Origin: Zobellia alginiliquefaciens | GTDB taxonomy: Bacteria > Bacteroidota > Bacteroidia > Flavobacteriales > Flavobacteriaceae | Assembly (NCBI RefSeq): GCF_029323795.1 | Contig: NZ_CP119758.1 | Coordinates: 992,001 to 1,056,000 of the forward strand | DNA: 64,000 bases | Direction of reading: 5' to 3' | Shown here: in pieces, positions 9,883 to 17,883 of the stretch | Numbering within the stretch: the first letter of the stretch is position 1 | How the letters are laid out: every line of letters begins with the position of its first letter | The notes under the pieces: model-generated | What the model was told of the DNA's origin: nothing | The model's input: the letters and a program-made list of their open reading frames with translations, nothing else | Database searches by the model: none | Program-made: the position numbers and the translations under genes

Positions 9883-11364
9883 ATGAAACATTTAAAAAAC
9901 CCATTACTTTCTATCTCCATTGGCATTATACTAGCTTTTACCCTAGTAGTATTTTTTGCTACGGAAGCCACCTATGAATCTATTGAATCTGCATCCATAT
10001 GGGTACGAAATTACTTTGGGTTCTTCTATCTTTATTTAGGTTTAGGCTGCGTTCTATTTTTATTGGCCATTGCATTCTCTCCCTTCGGAAAAATTAAATT
10101 AGGGAAGAAAAACTCAACACCCGAGCATTCACTTTGGGCTTGGACGTCCATGCTCTACAGTGCGGGAATGGGTTCAGGCATACTGCTACGTGCCGTACAA
10201 GAGCCGGTTTTTATGCAACAACATCCACCATATAAGTCAGACTTGGCGCCGGAAATATTAGCGCTGGAGTTTACTTTTTACCAATGGGGATTTACCGCAT
10301 GGGCCTTTTACGGTCTCTTTGCTATGGTTGTAGGTTATGCCCTCTTCGTAAAGAAAAAGAAAGTTAGGGTCAGTGCCACCATAGAAGATACTATTTCTAA
10401 TTCTGTTGCAAGGAAAGGTATAGACATCATGACCATCATTACCACCATTTTTGGACTTATAGCTGCAATTAGCTTAGGAACTACCCAGATTAACGGAGGT
10501 TTAAACCATGTTTTTGACAGCCATTTAGGCATCACCACAACACTACTTTTGGCAGTTCTAATTTCGGCTATTGCCTTCTATTCTGCTTGGCAAGGCGTTA
10601 ATAAGGGTATTAAAATCATTTCAAAAGTCAATATACTAATCACCACCCTCCTATTAGTGTTTGTATTTCTAATGAGTGATACTTCTGGAATTTTGGTTGC
10701 TTTTGGCACAGCTACCCTAAACTATCTTATTGATTTTATACCCATGAGTTTGGCTTATGGGAATTATGACCCGGGCATGACGTTCTTAACGGATTGGACC
10801 TTCTATTACTGGGCATTTTGGTTAGCTTGGGCTCCGTTTACCGGAATATTTATTGCTAGAATATCCAAAGGACGTACATTGCGCCAGTTATTGTTGGGCG
10901 TATTAATAATTCCATCAATAGGCACTTTCTTCTGGTTTTCTGTTTTTGGCACTTCAGCATTTGAACTTATTGAAGTATGGGGGACTTACAACAATGAATT
11001 TGGTAATGTCTTCTCTTCAATCTTCGTTTTTTTTAAGAACTACCCCTTAGCCACTCTTCTTAACTTCACCACTATATTTTTGCTCATTAGCTTTTTGGTC
11101 ACCTCAATAGACTCTGCGGTATTTGTATTGAGTATGTTTACGGACCATGGTAAAAAGAACCCCCACAAGCAGCACAGACTTATCTGGGCCGTTTTTATTT
11201 TAATGGCGACTATGGCCTTAATTCTTTTAGGGAATGCCAAACCAGATATAGATGTCCTTACCGCAATCCAAAAACTATTGATTATTACTTCACTACCATT
11301 TGCCCTGTTTATAGTATACATGGCCGGAGCTTTTGTCTGGGAAATTTCCAATAAAAAAAAGTGA
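9883..11364 (+). CDS. BCCT-family secondary transporter (divergent)
   Basis: A 493-residue inner-membrane protein with about 12 hydrophobic helices, belonging to the betaine/choline/carnitine transporter family. The helix-8 signature is clear (W-T-F-Y-Y-W-A-F-W-L-A-W-A-P-F-T-G, then F-I-A-R-I-S-K-G-R-T). The glycine-rich unwound segment reads A-G-M-G-S-G-I-L-L-R-A-V-Q-E-P, where typical members have G-M-G-I-G-L and an aromatic residue in place of the arginine, so substrate preference may differ from BetP. It lacks the long N- and C-terminal tails that sense osmotic stress in BetP. It is the third gene of the 7486-11364 plus-strand run, 52 nt after its neighbour. Confidence 0.9.
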   Translation: MKHLKNPLLSISIGIILAFTLVVFFATEATYESIESASIWVRNYFGFFYLYLGLGCVLFLLAIAFSPFGKIKLGKKNSTPEHSLWAWTSMLYSAGMGSGILLRAVQEPVFMQQHPPYKSDLAPEILALEFTFYQWGFTAWAFYGLFAMVVGYALFVKKKKVRVSATIEDTISNSVARKGIDIMTIITTIFGLIAAISLGTTQINGGLNHVFDSHLGITTTLLLAVLISAIAFYSAWQGVNKGIKIISKVNILITTLLLVFVFLMSDTSGILVAFGTATLNYLIDFIPMSLAYGNYDPGMTFLTDWTFYYWAFWLAWAPFTGIFIARISKGRTLRQLLLGVLIIPSIGTFFWFSVFGTSAFELIEVWGTYNNEFGNVFSSIFVFFKNYPLATLLNFTTIFLLISFLVTSIDSAVFVLSMFTDHGKKNPHKQHRLIWAVFILMATMALILLGNAKPDIDVLTAIQKLLIITSLPFALFIVYMAGAFVWEISNKKK

Positions 11365-11602
11365 TTTGTTTCCAAAACACCTTTACGGTACTCTTTCACG
11401 AGTTAAAAATCAGTTTGAGTGTTCTTTAAATTGAGCTAGAAACAGCCCTACCCGATGAAGTGATTGAAATCTCCGATAACCAAAAATGCTATTCAACAAC
11501 TTATTATACTTTGGCATCAGAAAAACTTCATTTGGCAACAATCGAGTTTTTAGAGACAATAGTCGCCGTAAATTAGCATCAGAAATCAAAACCCCCACCG
11601 TT

Positions 11603-11752
11603 ATGAACAATAAATTAAAAAGTTTACTTTATTTAGCCAGCTTTGTTGCAGCAATAGTTATTTATGATAACTCCAATAAAAATCAAGAAACAGAGCATGC
11701 GGTGGCAGACGTTACAATAGAACAAACATCAACCCACGAAGGATTGAATTAA
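11603..11752 (+). CDS. Possible small membrane or secreted peptide, 49 aa
   Basis: A short frame with a plausible gene structure: ATG at 11603, a basic N terminus, a hydrophobic segment (L-L-Y-L-A-S-F-V-A-A-I-V-I-Y), then a polar tail rich in Glu, Asn and Thr. It is followed at once by a rho-independent terminator, which supports a transcription unit ending here. The frame stays open upstream to 11486, but the added residues look like non-coding translation. No family was recognised. It could be a chance frame in the BCCT 3' region. Confidence 0.4.
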   Translation: MNNKLKSLLYLASFVAAIVIYDNSNKNQETEHAVADVTIEQTSTHEGLN

Positions 11753-11767
11753 AATACTACGAAAACT

Positions 11768-11797
11768 ATTTAGGTTTCCCAAAAACCTAAATGTTTT
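11768..11797 (+). terminator. Rho-independent terminator after BCCT/small peptide
   Basis: Ten-base-pair perfect stem (11768-11777 with 11783-11792), a 5-nt loop, then GTTTTT. It lies just downstream of the plus-strand genes. Confidence 0.7.
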
Positions 11798-11825
11798 TCG
11801 CCTAGAACATACCTACTTAAAATGC

Positions 11826-11860
11826 AAAAAAGGACCTAGAAACATCTAGGTCCTTTTTTT
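11826..11860. terminator. Bidirectional terminator between convergent units
   Basis: A GC-containing 10-bp stem (11831-11840 with 11845-11854, loop AACA) is flanked by A-runs on the left and T-runs on the right, so it can work in both directions. It ends the minus-strand LytTR operon and backs up the plus-strand terminator 35 nt before it. Confidence 0.8.
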
Positions 11861-11876
11861 TCTCTACTCCTAAGAG

Positions 11877-12572
11877 TTAGAATAACTCCTCTTTTACCGC
11901 CTCAAAATATTGGGCGCTTACCGGTATTTCTTTTTCACCAATGTATATATCCCGCCCTTTAAGGGCCGTTACCTTCCCCCTGTTTACAATGTACGACCGA
12001 TGTACACGCATAAACTGACTAGCAGGCAAAACTTCCTGTAACTTTTTTAAAGACTGTAAGCTCATTAGTTTTTTATCACCTACATAAAAATTAACGTATT
12101 CGCTATCGCTTTCAATATAAAGTATGTCGTCGTATTTTAATTTATGTAGGTCATAGCCAGATTTTACGGTAATACTATCACCTCCAGATGGCAGCTGCTC
12201 TATATACACTTCTTCCCTATTAGGTTTTGCTTTGTTTACAGCAGACAAAAAGCGTTCAAAAGTAATGGGCTTTAAAAGATAATCAAGAGCACTGAGCTCA
12301 AAACCTTCCAACGCGTATTCAGAATAGGCCGTAGTAAATATTACTTGGGTATTCTCAGGTACCAATTTAGCAAAATCGGTCCCCTTTATTTCGGGCATTT
12401 GAATATCAAGAAAAAGCAAATCTACCTTTTCTTCCTTTATGAGCTGCAATGCCTCCAATGGATTGGCCACTTCTGCTACCAAGGTTAAGAAATCAAGCCT
12501 TTCTACATAGGCTTTTAATAGACCTCTAGCCAATTCTTCATCATCTACAATAATACACTTAATCGGTTCCAT
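11877..12572 (-). CDS. LytTR-family response regulator 1
   Basis: A 231-residue regulator. The receiver domain has acidic residues D10-D11, phospho-acceptor D56 (F-L-D-I-Q-M-P) and a K-P-I-T loop. The C-terminal LytTR DNA-binding domain carries Y-I-E-S-D-S-E-Y-V and F-M-R-V-H-R-S-Y-I-V-N. Members bind as dimers to paired short direct repeats. The gene starts inside the 3' end of the kinase gene (14-nt overlap), so the pair is translationally coupled. The divergent EF-hand/YHYH operon beyond the kinase is the most obvious target, by position only. Confidence 0.95.
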   Translation of the reverse strand: MEPIKCIIVDDEELARGLLKAYVERLDFLTLVAEVANPLEALQLIKEEKVDLLFLDIQMPEIKGTDFAKLVPENTQVIFTTAYSEYALEGFELSALDYLLKPITFERFLSAVNKAKPNREEVYIEQLPSGGDSITVKSGYDLHKLKYDDILYIESDSEYVNFYVGDKKLMSLQSLKKLQEVLPASQFMRVHRSYIVNRGKVTALKGRDIYIGEKEIPVSAQYFEAVKEELF

Positions 12573-13599
12573 TTAAACTAATGCTAAGGTTTACAGTATA
12601 ACTATCTGGGGTGTCTTCAATTTTTAAAACGTGTTTATCCGGATACAGAATCTCCAAACGTTTCTTTACATTCTCTAACCCAATACCCCCCACCGCATCT
12701 TTCTGAGTTGGCATTACAGAAATACTATTGGTCACATAAAACGCTATATTGCGGTTGTCCGAATGCACCTTTATATCTAGAAATCCGTCTGCAACGTGAT
12801 CTATATTCCCATGCTTCAAAGCATTTTCTACAAACGGAATCAATATCATGGGGGCTATTTTGGCATTGGAATTCAGCACTTCAAATTTGGTATTTATAGG
12901 AAACGGTTTACTACTTTTTAATCGAAATAAATCCAAATAATTACTAATGTACGCAATCTCCTTTTTAATAGGTACAGTAGGTTGTTCGCATTCATAAAGA
13001 ACATACCTCAGCATTTCTGAAAGCGTACCAATACTTTGCTGAGTCTTATTGGAGTCAATTACGGAAAGTGCATAAATATTATTTAGCGAATTGAATAAAA
13101 AGTGTGGATTTATCTGCGATTTTAAAAACTTCAACTCCATCTGAAGATTTTCATTTTTATTCCTAATAGTCTCCTCTTCCTTTTTCTGTGCGAACAAAAA
13201 TGTTTCTACAAAAGTGGCCAGCACATAAGCAATGGATAGAATTAAAAATTGAATCAGTATTTCTGGCGGAGCTATTGGTGGTCCTCCTCTACGTCCTCCT
13301 CCAGGAGGGGGGGGCATATTCCCTTCCGGTATATTATTCAAAATAGGATTTTCAGTAATAAGAAAAGAACAGAAGACGATCAACACAAATGAGACTACGC
13401 CAAAAAGTAGATATTTTTTTTTAAACAAAAGGGTGGGTGCCGTCCAATAAATCAATGCAGCTATTACAATAATCTGCATAATGAAAGAAGGAACGTTCTT
13501 GTCCAAAAATCTAGCGTTTTCATTAAGTAACAGCCATGCCATAAGCCAAACGGCCAACCAAAGAAAAACATGAAAAAGAAAGCGATGTGTTTGTTTCAT
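12559..13599 (-). CDS. LytS-like sensor histidine kinase 1 with Pro/Gly-rich loop
   Basis: A 346-residue kinase of the His_kinase (PF06580) type: about four N-terminal membrane helices, then S-Q-I-N-P-H-F-L-F-N-S-L-N-N with the phosphorylated His, and an ATPase domain with F-V-E-N-A-L-K-H-G and G-G-I-G-L-E-N-V. Between two membrane helices lies an unusual loop (residues about 83-113) crowded with proline, glycine and arginine (M-P-P-P-P-G-G-G-R-R-G-G-P-P). A TTG start 22 codons upstream is possible, but ATG 13599 begins a normal M-K-Q-T-H-R-F N terminus. It is transcribed before, and overlaps, regulator 1. Confidence 0.93.
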   Translation of the reverse strand: MKQTHRFLFHVFLWLAVWLMAWLLLNENARFLDKNVPSFIMQIIVIAALIYWTAPTLLFKKKYLLFGVVSFVLIVFCSFLITENPILNNIPEGNMPPPPGGGRRGGPPIAPPEILIQFLILSIAYVLATFVETFLFAQKKEEETIRNKNENLQMELKFLKSQINPHFLFNSLNNIYALSVIDSNKTQQSIGTLSEMLRYVLYECEQPTVPIKKEIAYISNYLDLFRLKSSKPFPINTKFEVLNSNAKIAPMILIPFVENALKHGNIDHVADGFLDIKVHSDNRNIAFYVTNSISVMPTQKDAVGGIGLENVKKRLEILYPDKHVLKIEDTPDSYTVNLSISLNGTD

Positions 13600-13792
13600 G
13601 GTACAAATTAAAGTAATTATTTCTCGGCAAAACCCAAAAAGGACTATTCCAAACCCTTTAAACAAGGGGACTTACTTATTAAAACAACGCATTCACTGAA
13701 AACTTCTCGCCACAGGCTTATTACGTTCATTCTGCATGGAACTGTTGCCCACCTTTGTCATCAGAAATACGAACAATTTAAAATTAAATATC

Positions 13793-14065
13793 ATGAAAAA
13801 AAGTTCTTTTTACACCGTAATAGCAACTGCCGTTCTTGGCTTAGCAACCATCCAAACAGGGTATGCCCAAGAAGACCGTAAAGAACCGCCCTCTGCAACC
13901 GAACTAATGGAAAAAATGGATGCCAATGAAGACGGAAAACTTTCTAAAGATGAATTAAAGGGCCCTATTAAAAATGACTTCGACACTATAGACAAAGACG
14001 AAGATGGCTTTCTTTCTTTGGAAGAATTGGAAAATGCACCAAAACCAAAGCGTCGAAAAAAATAA
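13793..14065 (+). CDS. Secreted EF-hand protein, 90 aa
   Basis: Signal peptide ending G-Y-A-Q (residues 1-26), then two canonical EF-hand loops: residues 43-54 (D-A-N-E-D-G-K-L-S-K-D-E) and 67-78 (D-K-D-E-D-G-F-L-S-L-E-E). Both have Asp at 1, Asp or Asn at 3, Asp at 5, Gly at 6 and Glu at 12, so both should bind calcium. The tail is basic (K-P-K-R-R-K-K). It is the first gene of the YHYH/SCO run, divergent from kinase 1 across a 193-nt spacer and 15 nt before the first YHYH gene. ATG 13793 is chosen because it begins the signal peptide. The role of calcium here is unknown. Confidence 0.88.
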   Translation: MKKSSFYTVIATAVLGLATIQTGYAQEDRKEPPSATELMEKMDANEDGKLSKDELKGPIKNDFDTIDKDEDGFLSLEELENAPKPKRRKK

Positions 14066-14080
14066 TAAAACTGAAAAAAA

Positions 14081-15124
14081 ATGAAACAAGTATTGACATT
14101 GGCTATAAGCAGTTTGTTCATTCTTATCTCTGGAAACAGTTGTAATTCTGATGAAAGCGCTACCACCGAGGAAAATGAAACAAATACTGAAGTAGTGAGT
14201 GGCACGGTTGACGCAAGTCTATTTTTAGAAGATGGACTTGCCGAGCCCATAACCATGGTAGAGAAAACACTTTCTGACGGTACGGTCGCCATGTGTTACA
14301 AAATCACCACTACTTCCACCCCTTCGGAACACCAAATGGGTCCGTGGTGCCCCACCAATATTTCAGATGGTGCCGACAAAGGTGGAAAATGGTTCGAAAA
14401 TGGAGAACTCTACGATGTAGATGGTGCTTTTATTGAAAATATGGACGATTTCTATGCCGATGCTACTTGGAAAATGTACGATGAAAACGGAGACATTTAT
14501 GTAACCAACTCTTTGGAAGACTGTCAAAATGCAGCTAACCCAAACGTGGGCGAAGAGTATAAAAATTTCTGTGTTGAATGTCAGCCTTCCTATGTAACGG
14601 ACATAACCCTTACCTATTACATTCCGGTAACGCCCGTAAAATTGGATACGCCCATTTATATATCCAATGGCGCACCTGGAGGCAATGGCGGGACTCCTCC
14701 AGAAGGTGGTCCACCACCGGAAGAAGGCGGTGGAGACAACACTGTTATAGGTCTAGCATTTAACGGTGTAAATTTTGACCCACCTGCTCCAACTGCAAAT
14801 ATTCTTGGCGCCTATACCTTGGCTCCTATGGATGACAACGGCGGACATGTGAACCCAAATACGGGTTACCATTACCACGCTGCGACCGGAATGACCGCAC
14901 AAATTTCACAAGAAGACGGCCATTCTGCAATGATAGGCTACGCCATAGATGGTTTTCCCTTGTTTGAACTATTGGACGAAGATGGTACCGAACCTACCGA
15001 TTTAGATGATTGTCGCGGCCATACAGATGACATTCGCGGCTATCACTATCATGTAGCCCCAGCCGGAACCAACAGCTTTATTGGCTGTTTTGCGGGAGCA
15101 CAAGGCACGTTTGAAGTAAACTAA
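14081..15124 (+). CDS. YHYH-domain lipoprotein 1
   Basis: A 347-residue lipoprotein (lipobox I-S-G-N-S-C, Cys 21). The C-terminal half is a YHYH domain with two copies of its signature: T-G-Y-H-Y-H at about 261-266 and G-Y-H-Y-H-V at about 320-325, plus Y-A-I-D-G-F-P-L-F and D-L-D-D-C-R-G-H. A Pro/Gly/Glu-rich linker (about 198-219) separates it from an N-terminal domain with several cysteines (W-C-P-T-N, F-C-V-E-C). YHYH domains have no established biochemical role; the His and Tyr clusters suggest metal binding, which is inference. It sits 15 nt after the EF-hand gene. Confidence 0.88.
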   Translation: MKQVLTLAISSLFILISGNSCNSDESATTEENETNTEVVSGTVDASLFLEDGLAEPITMVEKTLSDGTVAMCYKITTTSTPSEHQMGPWCPTNISDGADKGGKWFENGELYDVDGAFIENMDDFYADATWKMYDENGDIYVTNSLEDCQNAANPNVGEEYKNFCVECQPSYVTDITLTYYIPVTPVKLDTPIYISNGAPGGNGGTPPEGGPPPEEGGGDNTVIGLAFNGVNFDPPAPTANILGAYTLAPMDDNGGHVNPNTGYHYHAATGMTAQISQEDGHSAMIGYAIDGFPLFELLDEDGTEPTDLDDCRGHTDDIRGYHYHVAPAGTNSFIGCFAGAQGTFEVN

Positions 15125-15129
15125 AATCA

Positions 15130-15765
15130 ATGATCATGAAAAAATTAATCATCGGTATTTTAATCAGCTTTTATACTTTGTCCGCTAGTGCCCATAGTTC
15201 GCAAATAGCAACCATGACACTGGCTCAAGACCAACAAAATAATTGGAGCTTACATATTAGCTCATCATTTAACGGTTTCAGGAATCAATTAATTCAAAAT
15301 TTTCCAGATATAAAAGTTGATGATTTATCTGCCGATGATTTTCAAAAATTGGTCATTGCCTACGTTAAGGACAATATAGTTTTGAATGGTAATTCGGGTT
15401 TTATTGGAGAACTTAGGGAAGGTGCCATAAAAATGGGACATCAAACAGACTTAAAATTTAGGGTAACGGGTCTGCCCAATAAACTTAGTACTTTACAGGT
15501 GAAGCTAAAAGGCTTTAGTGAGGCTTCAAAACACAATACTGTATTCAAAATTATTGACCCTACGGTAACCTCTAAAAATTTTGTCATCAAAAAAGACAAC
15601 CAATTTGCTGTGTCCATAGAGAAAGCTAATGGAGCGTTTCAAATTAAGGGACAAGAAGAAAATCTATTGATCCCATTTATTGCCCTAACCCTGTTGGTAA
15701 TTATGTCCGTAGTCATTATTTCAAAAATTTTCAGGAAAGAAGAAATTGTACTAAGGCCGGTCTAA
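15130..15765 (+). CDS. Membrane-anchored protein of unknown function between two YHYH genes
   Basis: A 211-residue protein with an N-terminal signal peptide ending A-S-A-H, a periplasmic beta-rich body of about 150 residues (H-S-S-Q-I-A-T-M-T-L, L-K-V-K-L-K-like strands) and one C-terminal membrane helix (L-L-I-P-F-I-A-L-T-L-L-V-I-M) with a short basic tail. The mature N terminus begins with His, which can take part in metal coordination in some proteins, but nothing more supports this. ATG 15130 or ATG 15136 can be the start; the second gives M-K-K-L-I-I-G. I recognise no family. Six nt separate it from YHYH lipoprotein 1. Confidence 0.75.
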   Translation: MIMKKLIIGILISFYTLSASAHSSQIATMTLAQDQQNNWSLHISSSFNGFRNQLIQNFPDIKVDDLSADDFQKLVIAYVKDNIVLNGNSGFIGELREGAIKMGHQTDLKFRVTGLPNKLSTLQVKLKGFSEASKHNTVFKIIDPTVTSKNFVIKKDNQFAVSIEKANGAFQIKGQEENLLIPFIALTLLVIMSVVIISKIFRKEEIVLRPV

Positions 15766-15825
15766 CGGCATTACACAATTAAATTTCTAAATCATTCCCA
15801 TTAATCATATTTAAAAAGAATTAAA

Positions 15826-16602
15826 ATGAAAAAAGAAGTTCTAAAAAAGATTATCCCGTTAAGCCTTGTTGTTGCCATTACGGGATTTGGTATTATTGCT
15901 TGCAGTTCTGACAGTTCTGATGATTCCTTTGAAGACGAAGAAAGTGAAACCGAAGAAGAAACCGTAACTGAACTGCACGCGGCCTATGCGGCTTTCAATT
16001 CGGAAGCAACCACTATTTACTTAGACGGTTCGGAAGTTGTTATAGAGACTACCGGACTTCCCAATCACGAAACCATATATTGGGGCGAAGGCAACAGCCT
16101 ATACAAGGACGAGCCCGATGTGGATAAAACGCCTAGTATTATGTCCAGCAACAACAACGCTACCACTATACGTGTAGATGCCACTCCCAATTTAACGGGA
16201 AACACGGTCGAAACACAGTTGAATACCATTGGTATAGCAGTTAGCGGCTCATCGATCTTTAATGATCAAGAAGGCGGCGGCGCACTGGATCAAGCCGCCG
16301 GAAGCTTAGATTGGACAGGTGCACATATTGGCCCAGGTGTATATCACTACCATCTTGAACCTGTAGCCTTTTCCGATGATGATGAAAATCTAATTGGCAT
16401 ACTACTCGATGGCGTATTCCTATACGGAAGAAAATGCAACTCCACAGGCACCTATCCTACAGATTTAGATGCTTCCGGAGGTCACGTTTCTACTACCCAG
16501 TATACAGATGGAGAGGAAGAATATCACTATCACATCATCAATGAAGTCTATTCTACAACAGGCTCTTACCTTGCATTTGCAGGTCCGTATCAAGGTTATT
16601 AA
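15826..16602 (+). CDS. YHYH-domain lipoprotein 2
   Basis: A 258-residue lipoprotein (lipobox G-I-I-A-C, Cys 26) with a short acidic linker after the lipid anchor. The YHYH domain fills the rest: G-V-Y-H-Y-H-L at about 171-177, G-I-L-L-D-G-V-F-L-Y-G, P-T-D-L-D-A-S-G-G-H and E-E-Y-H-Y-H-I at about 231-237. It is shorter than lipoprotein 1 and lacks the Cys-rich N-terminal domain, so the two are related but not recent duplicates. It lies 60 nt after the membrane-anchored gene and 5 nt before the MORN gene. Confidence 0.87.
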   Translation: MKKEVLKKIIPLSLVVAITGFGIIACSSDSSDDSFEDEESETEEETVTELHAAYAAFNSEATTIYLDGSEVVIETTGLPNHETIYWGEGNSLYKDEPDVDKTPSIMSSNNNATTIRVDATPNLTGNTVETQLNTIGIAVSGSSIFNDQEGGGALDQAAGSLDWTGAHIGPGVYHYHLEPVAFSDDDENLIGILLDGVFLYGRKCNSTGTYPTDLDASGGHVSTTQYTDGEEEYHYHIINEVYSTTGSYLAFAGPYQGY

Positions 16603-16607
16603 TTGTT

Positions 16608-17222
16608 ATGACAAAATCACTGTACTTAATAATACTATTGTTCGCGCTCTCTTTTTTTGGTCATAATGAGGACATTGAAACAATTCCAAAAACGGAAAAA
16701 AAACCGCGTATAAAGAATCATGAGGTTTACAAGCATGATTTAGTACTAAATCAAAACGAAGGGAAATGGTACTACCAGAACAAACCGTTTAACGGGTACT
16801 CTATAAAATGTTACCCAAATGGAGTTACAAGTGAAAGATTGGGGTATTTAAATGGAAAAAGAGAGGGTATAGCTAAACGCTGGGAAAATAATGGCCTTCT
16901 CCGTATAGAATCTTTCTACAAACAAAACCGATTGACCGGCACATATAAAGTCTGGTGGAAAAATGGCGAGTTGGCGGAAGAATCTATCTATGAGAACGGT
17001 GCCCTGCACGGTGTTCAAAAGATGTATTACCCAGATGGTTCACTTGCCAAAAAAAGACAACTTGTAAACGGCAGGGAAGAAGGATTACAAAAATCCTGGC
17101 TTAAAAACGGCAAGCTGTATATTAATTACGAAGCCAAGAATGGCCGAATTTTTGGAATGAAAAGAGCTAACTCATGCTATAAACTAGAAGATGAAATTGT
17201 TGTTAGAAGTAAAAAAATATAG
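16608..17222 (+). CDS. MORN-repeat variant (YwqK-type) protein
   Basis: A 204-residue protein with a signal-like N terminus and about five tandem 22-25-residue repeats of the MORN variant kind (G-K-W-Y-Y-Q-N-K-P-F-N-G-Y, L-N-G-K-R-E-G-I-A-K-R-W, W-W-K-N-G-E-L-A-E-E, Y-Y-P-D-G-S-L-A-K-K, W-L-K-N-G-K-L). Such proteins are often named YwqK-family antitoxins, but no toxin partner is visible, so that name should not be taken literally here. Its 3' end overlaps the SCO gene by 32 nt, which ties the two together. Confidence 0.82.
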   Translation: MTKSLYLIILLFALSFFGHNEDIETIPKTEKKPRIKNHEVYKHDLVLNQNEGKWYYQNKPFNGYSIKCYPNGVTSERLGYLNGKREGIAKRWENNGLLRIESFYKQNRLTGTYKVWWKNGELAEESIYENGALHGVQKMYYPDGSLAKKRQLVNGREEGLQKSWLKNGKLYINYEAKNGRIFGMKRANSCYKLEDEIVVRSKKI

Positions 17223-17880
17223 CTTTATTCTATTGTTCATTGTTTTGACCGCATGCAATCAGACGGTCAAAAAAAGCAACCATAACAAGGATACGTCAAG
17301 CAGGGTTAAACATCTGCCCTATTATGGGGATGCATCTTTTACACCGCATTGGCTAGAACCAGGTTCACAAGAGGAAAAAGACTTTCATAAGATTCCCAAT
17401 TATAAATTGGTAGATCAACTTGGAGACACCATTACATCTGAAACCTTTAAAGACCAGATTTATATTACCGATTTTTTCTTTACCACTTGCCCCGGCATCT
17501 GTTTAAAAATGACTGGAAACATGCAAAAAATACAAGATGCTTTTTTAAATGATCCAGAGGTAGCCATTTTATCCCATTCCGTTACGCCTTCCATAGATTC
17601 CGTTTCTGTTCTGAACACCTATGCTAAAAAGAATGGCATAATTGATGCAAAATGGCATTTGGTTACAGGTGATAAACAAGAAATCTATGATTTGGGAAGA
17701 AACCATTATTTTGTTGAAAATGACTTGGGCATTCCCAAGGACATAAACGACTTTCTACATACAGAAAACTTCTTGCTAGTTGACAAAAACAAGCATATAA
17801 GAGGTATTTACAATGGTTTAAACCGTGCTTCCGTAGCCCAACTCATAGTAGATATAAAAGCTCTAAAAAAAGAGCATTGA
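17191..17880 (+). CDS. SCO1/SenC-family copper-site lipoprotein
   Basis: A 229-residue lipoprotein (L-T-A-C, Cys 22) with a thioredoxin-like SCO domain. The copper ligands of the family are all present: C100 and C104 in T-C-P-G-I-C and H190 in F-L-H-T-E-N. Also present is the S-V-T-P-S-I-D block. SCO proteins deliver copper to the CuA site of cytochrome oxidase or act as thiol reductases; some serve other copper enzymes. No oxidase gene is in the window. It overlaps the MORN gene by 32 nt and precedes the DUF6090 gene by 3 nt, so it belongs to the YHYH operon. Confidence 0.92.
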   Translation: MKLLLEVKKYSFILLFIVLTACNQTVKKSNHNKDTSSRVKHLPYYGDASFTPHWLEPGSQEEKDFHKIPNYKLVDQLGDTITSETFKDQIYITDFFFTTCPGICLKMTGNMQKIQDAFLNDPEVAILSHSVTPSIDSVSVLNTYAKKNGIIDAKWHLVTGDKQEIYDLGRNHYFVENDLGIPKDINDFLHTENFLLVDKNKHIRGIYNGLNRASVAQLIVDIKALKKEH

Positions 17881-17883
17881 CCT

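Noticed and set aside
11486-11602. N-terminal extension of the 49-residue peptide
   Set aside because: The extra 39 residues have no signal character and precede a better start with a hydrophobic segment. I kept only the part from 11603.
13810-14292. Minus-strand frame of 160 codons opposite the EF-hand and first YHYH genes
   Set aside because: It is antisense to two genes with clear signal peptides and motifs. The Ser/Phe-rich product is typical of shadow translation.
16608-17222. Toxin-antitoxin system based on the YwqK-type name
   Set aside because: No toxin-like neighbour exists. MORN-variant proteins carry this name by database convention, and the operon context is of envelope lipoproteins.
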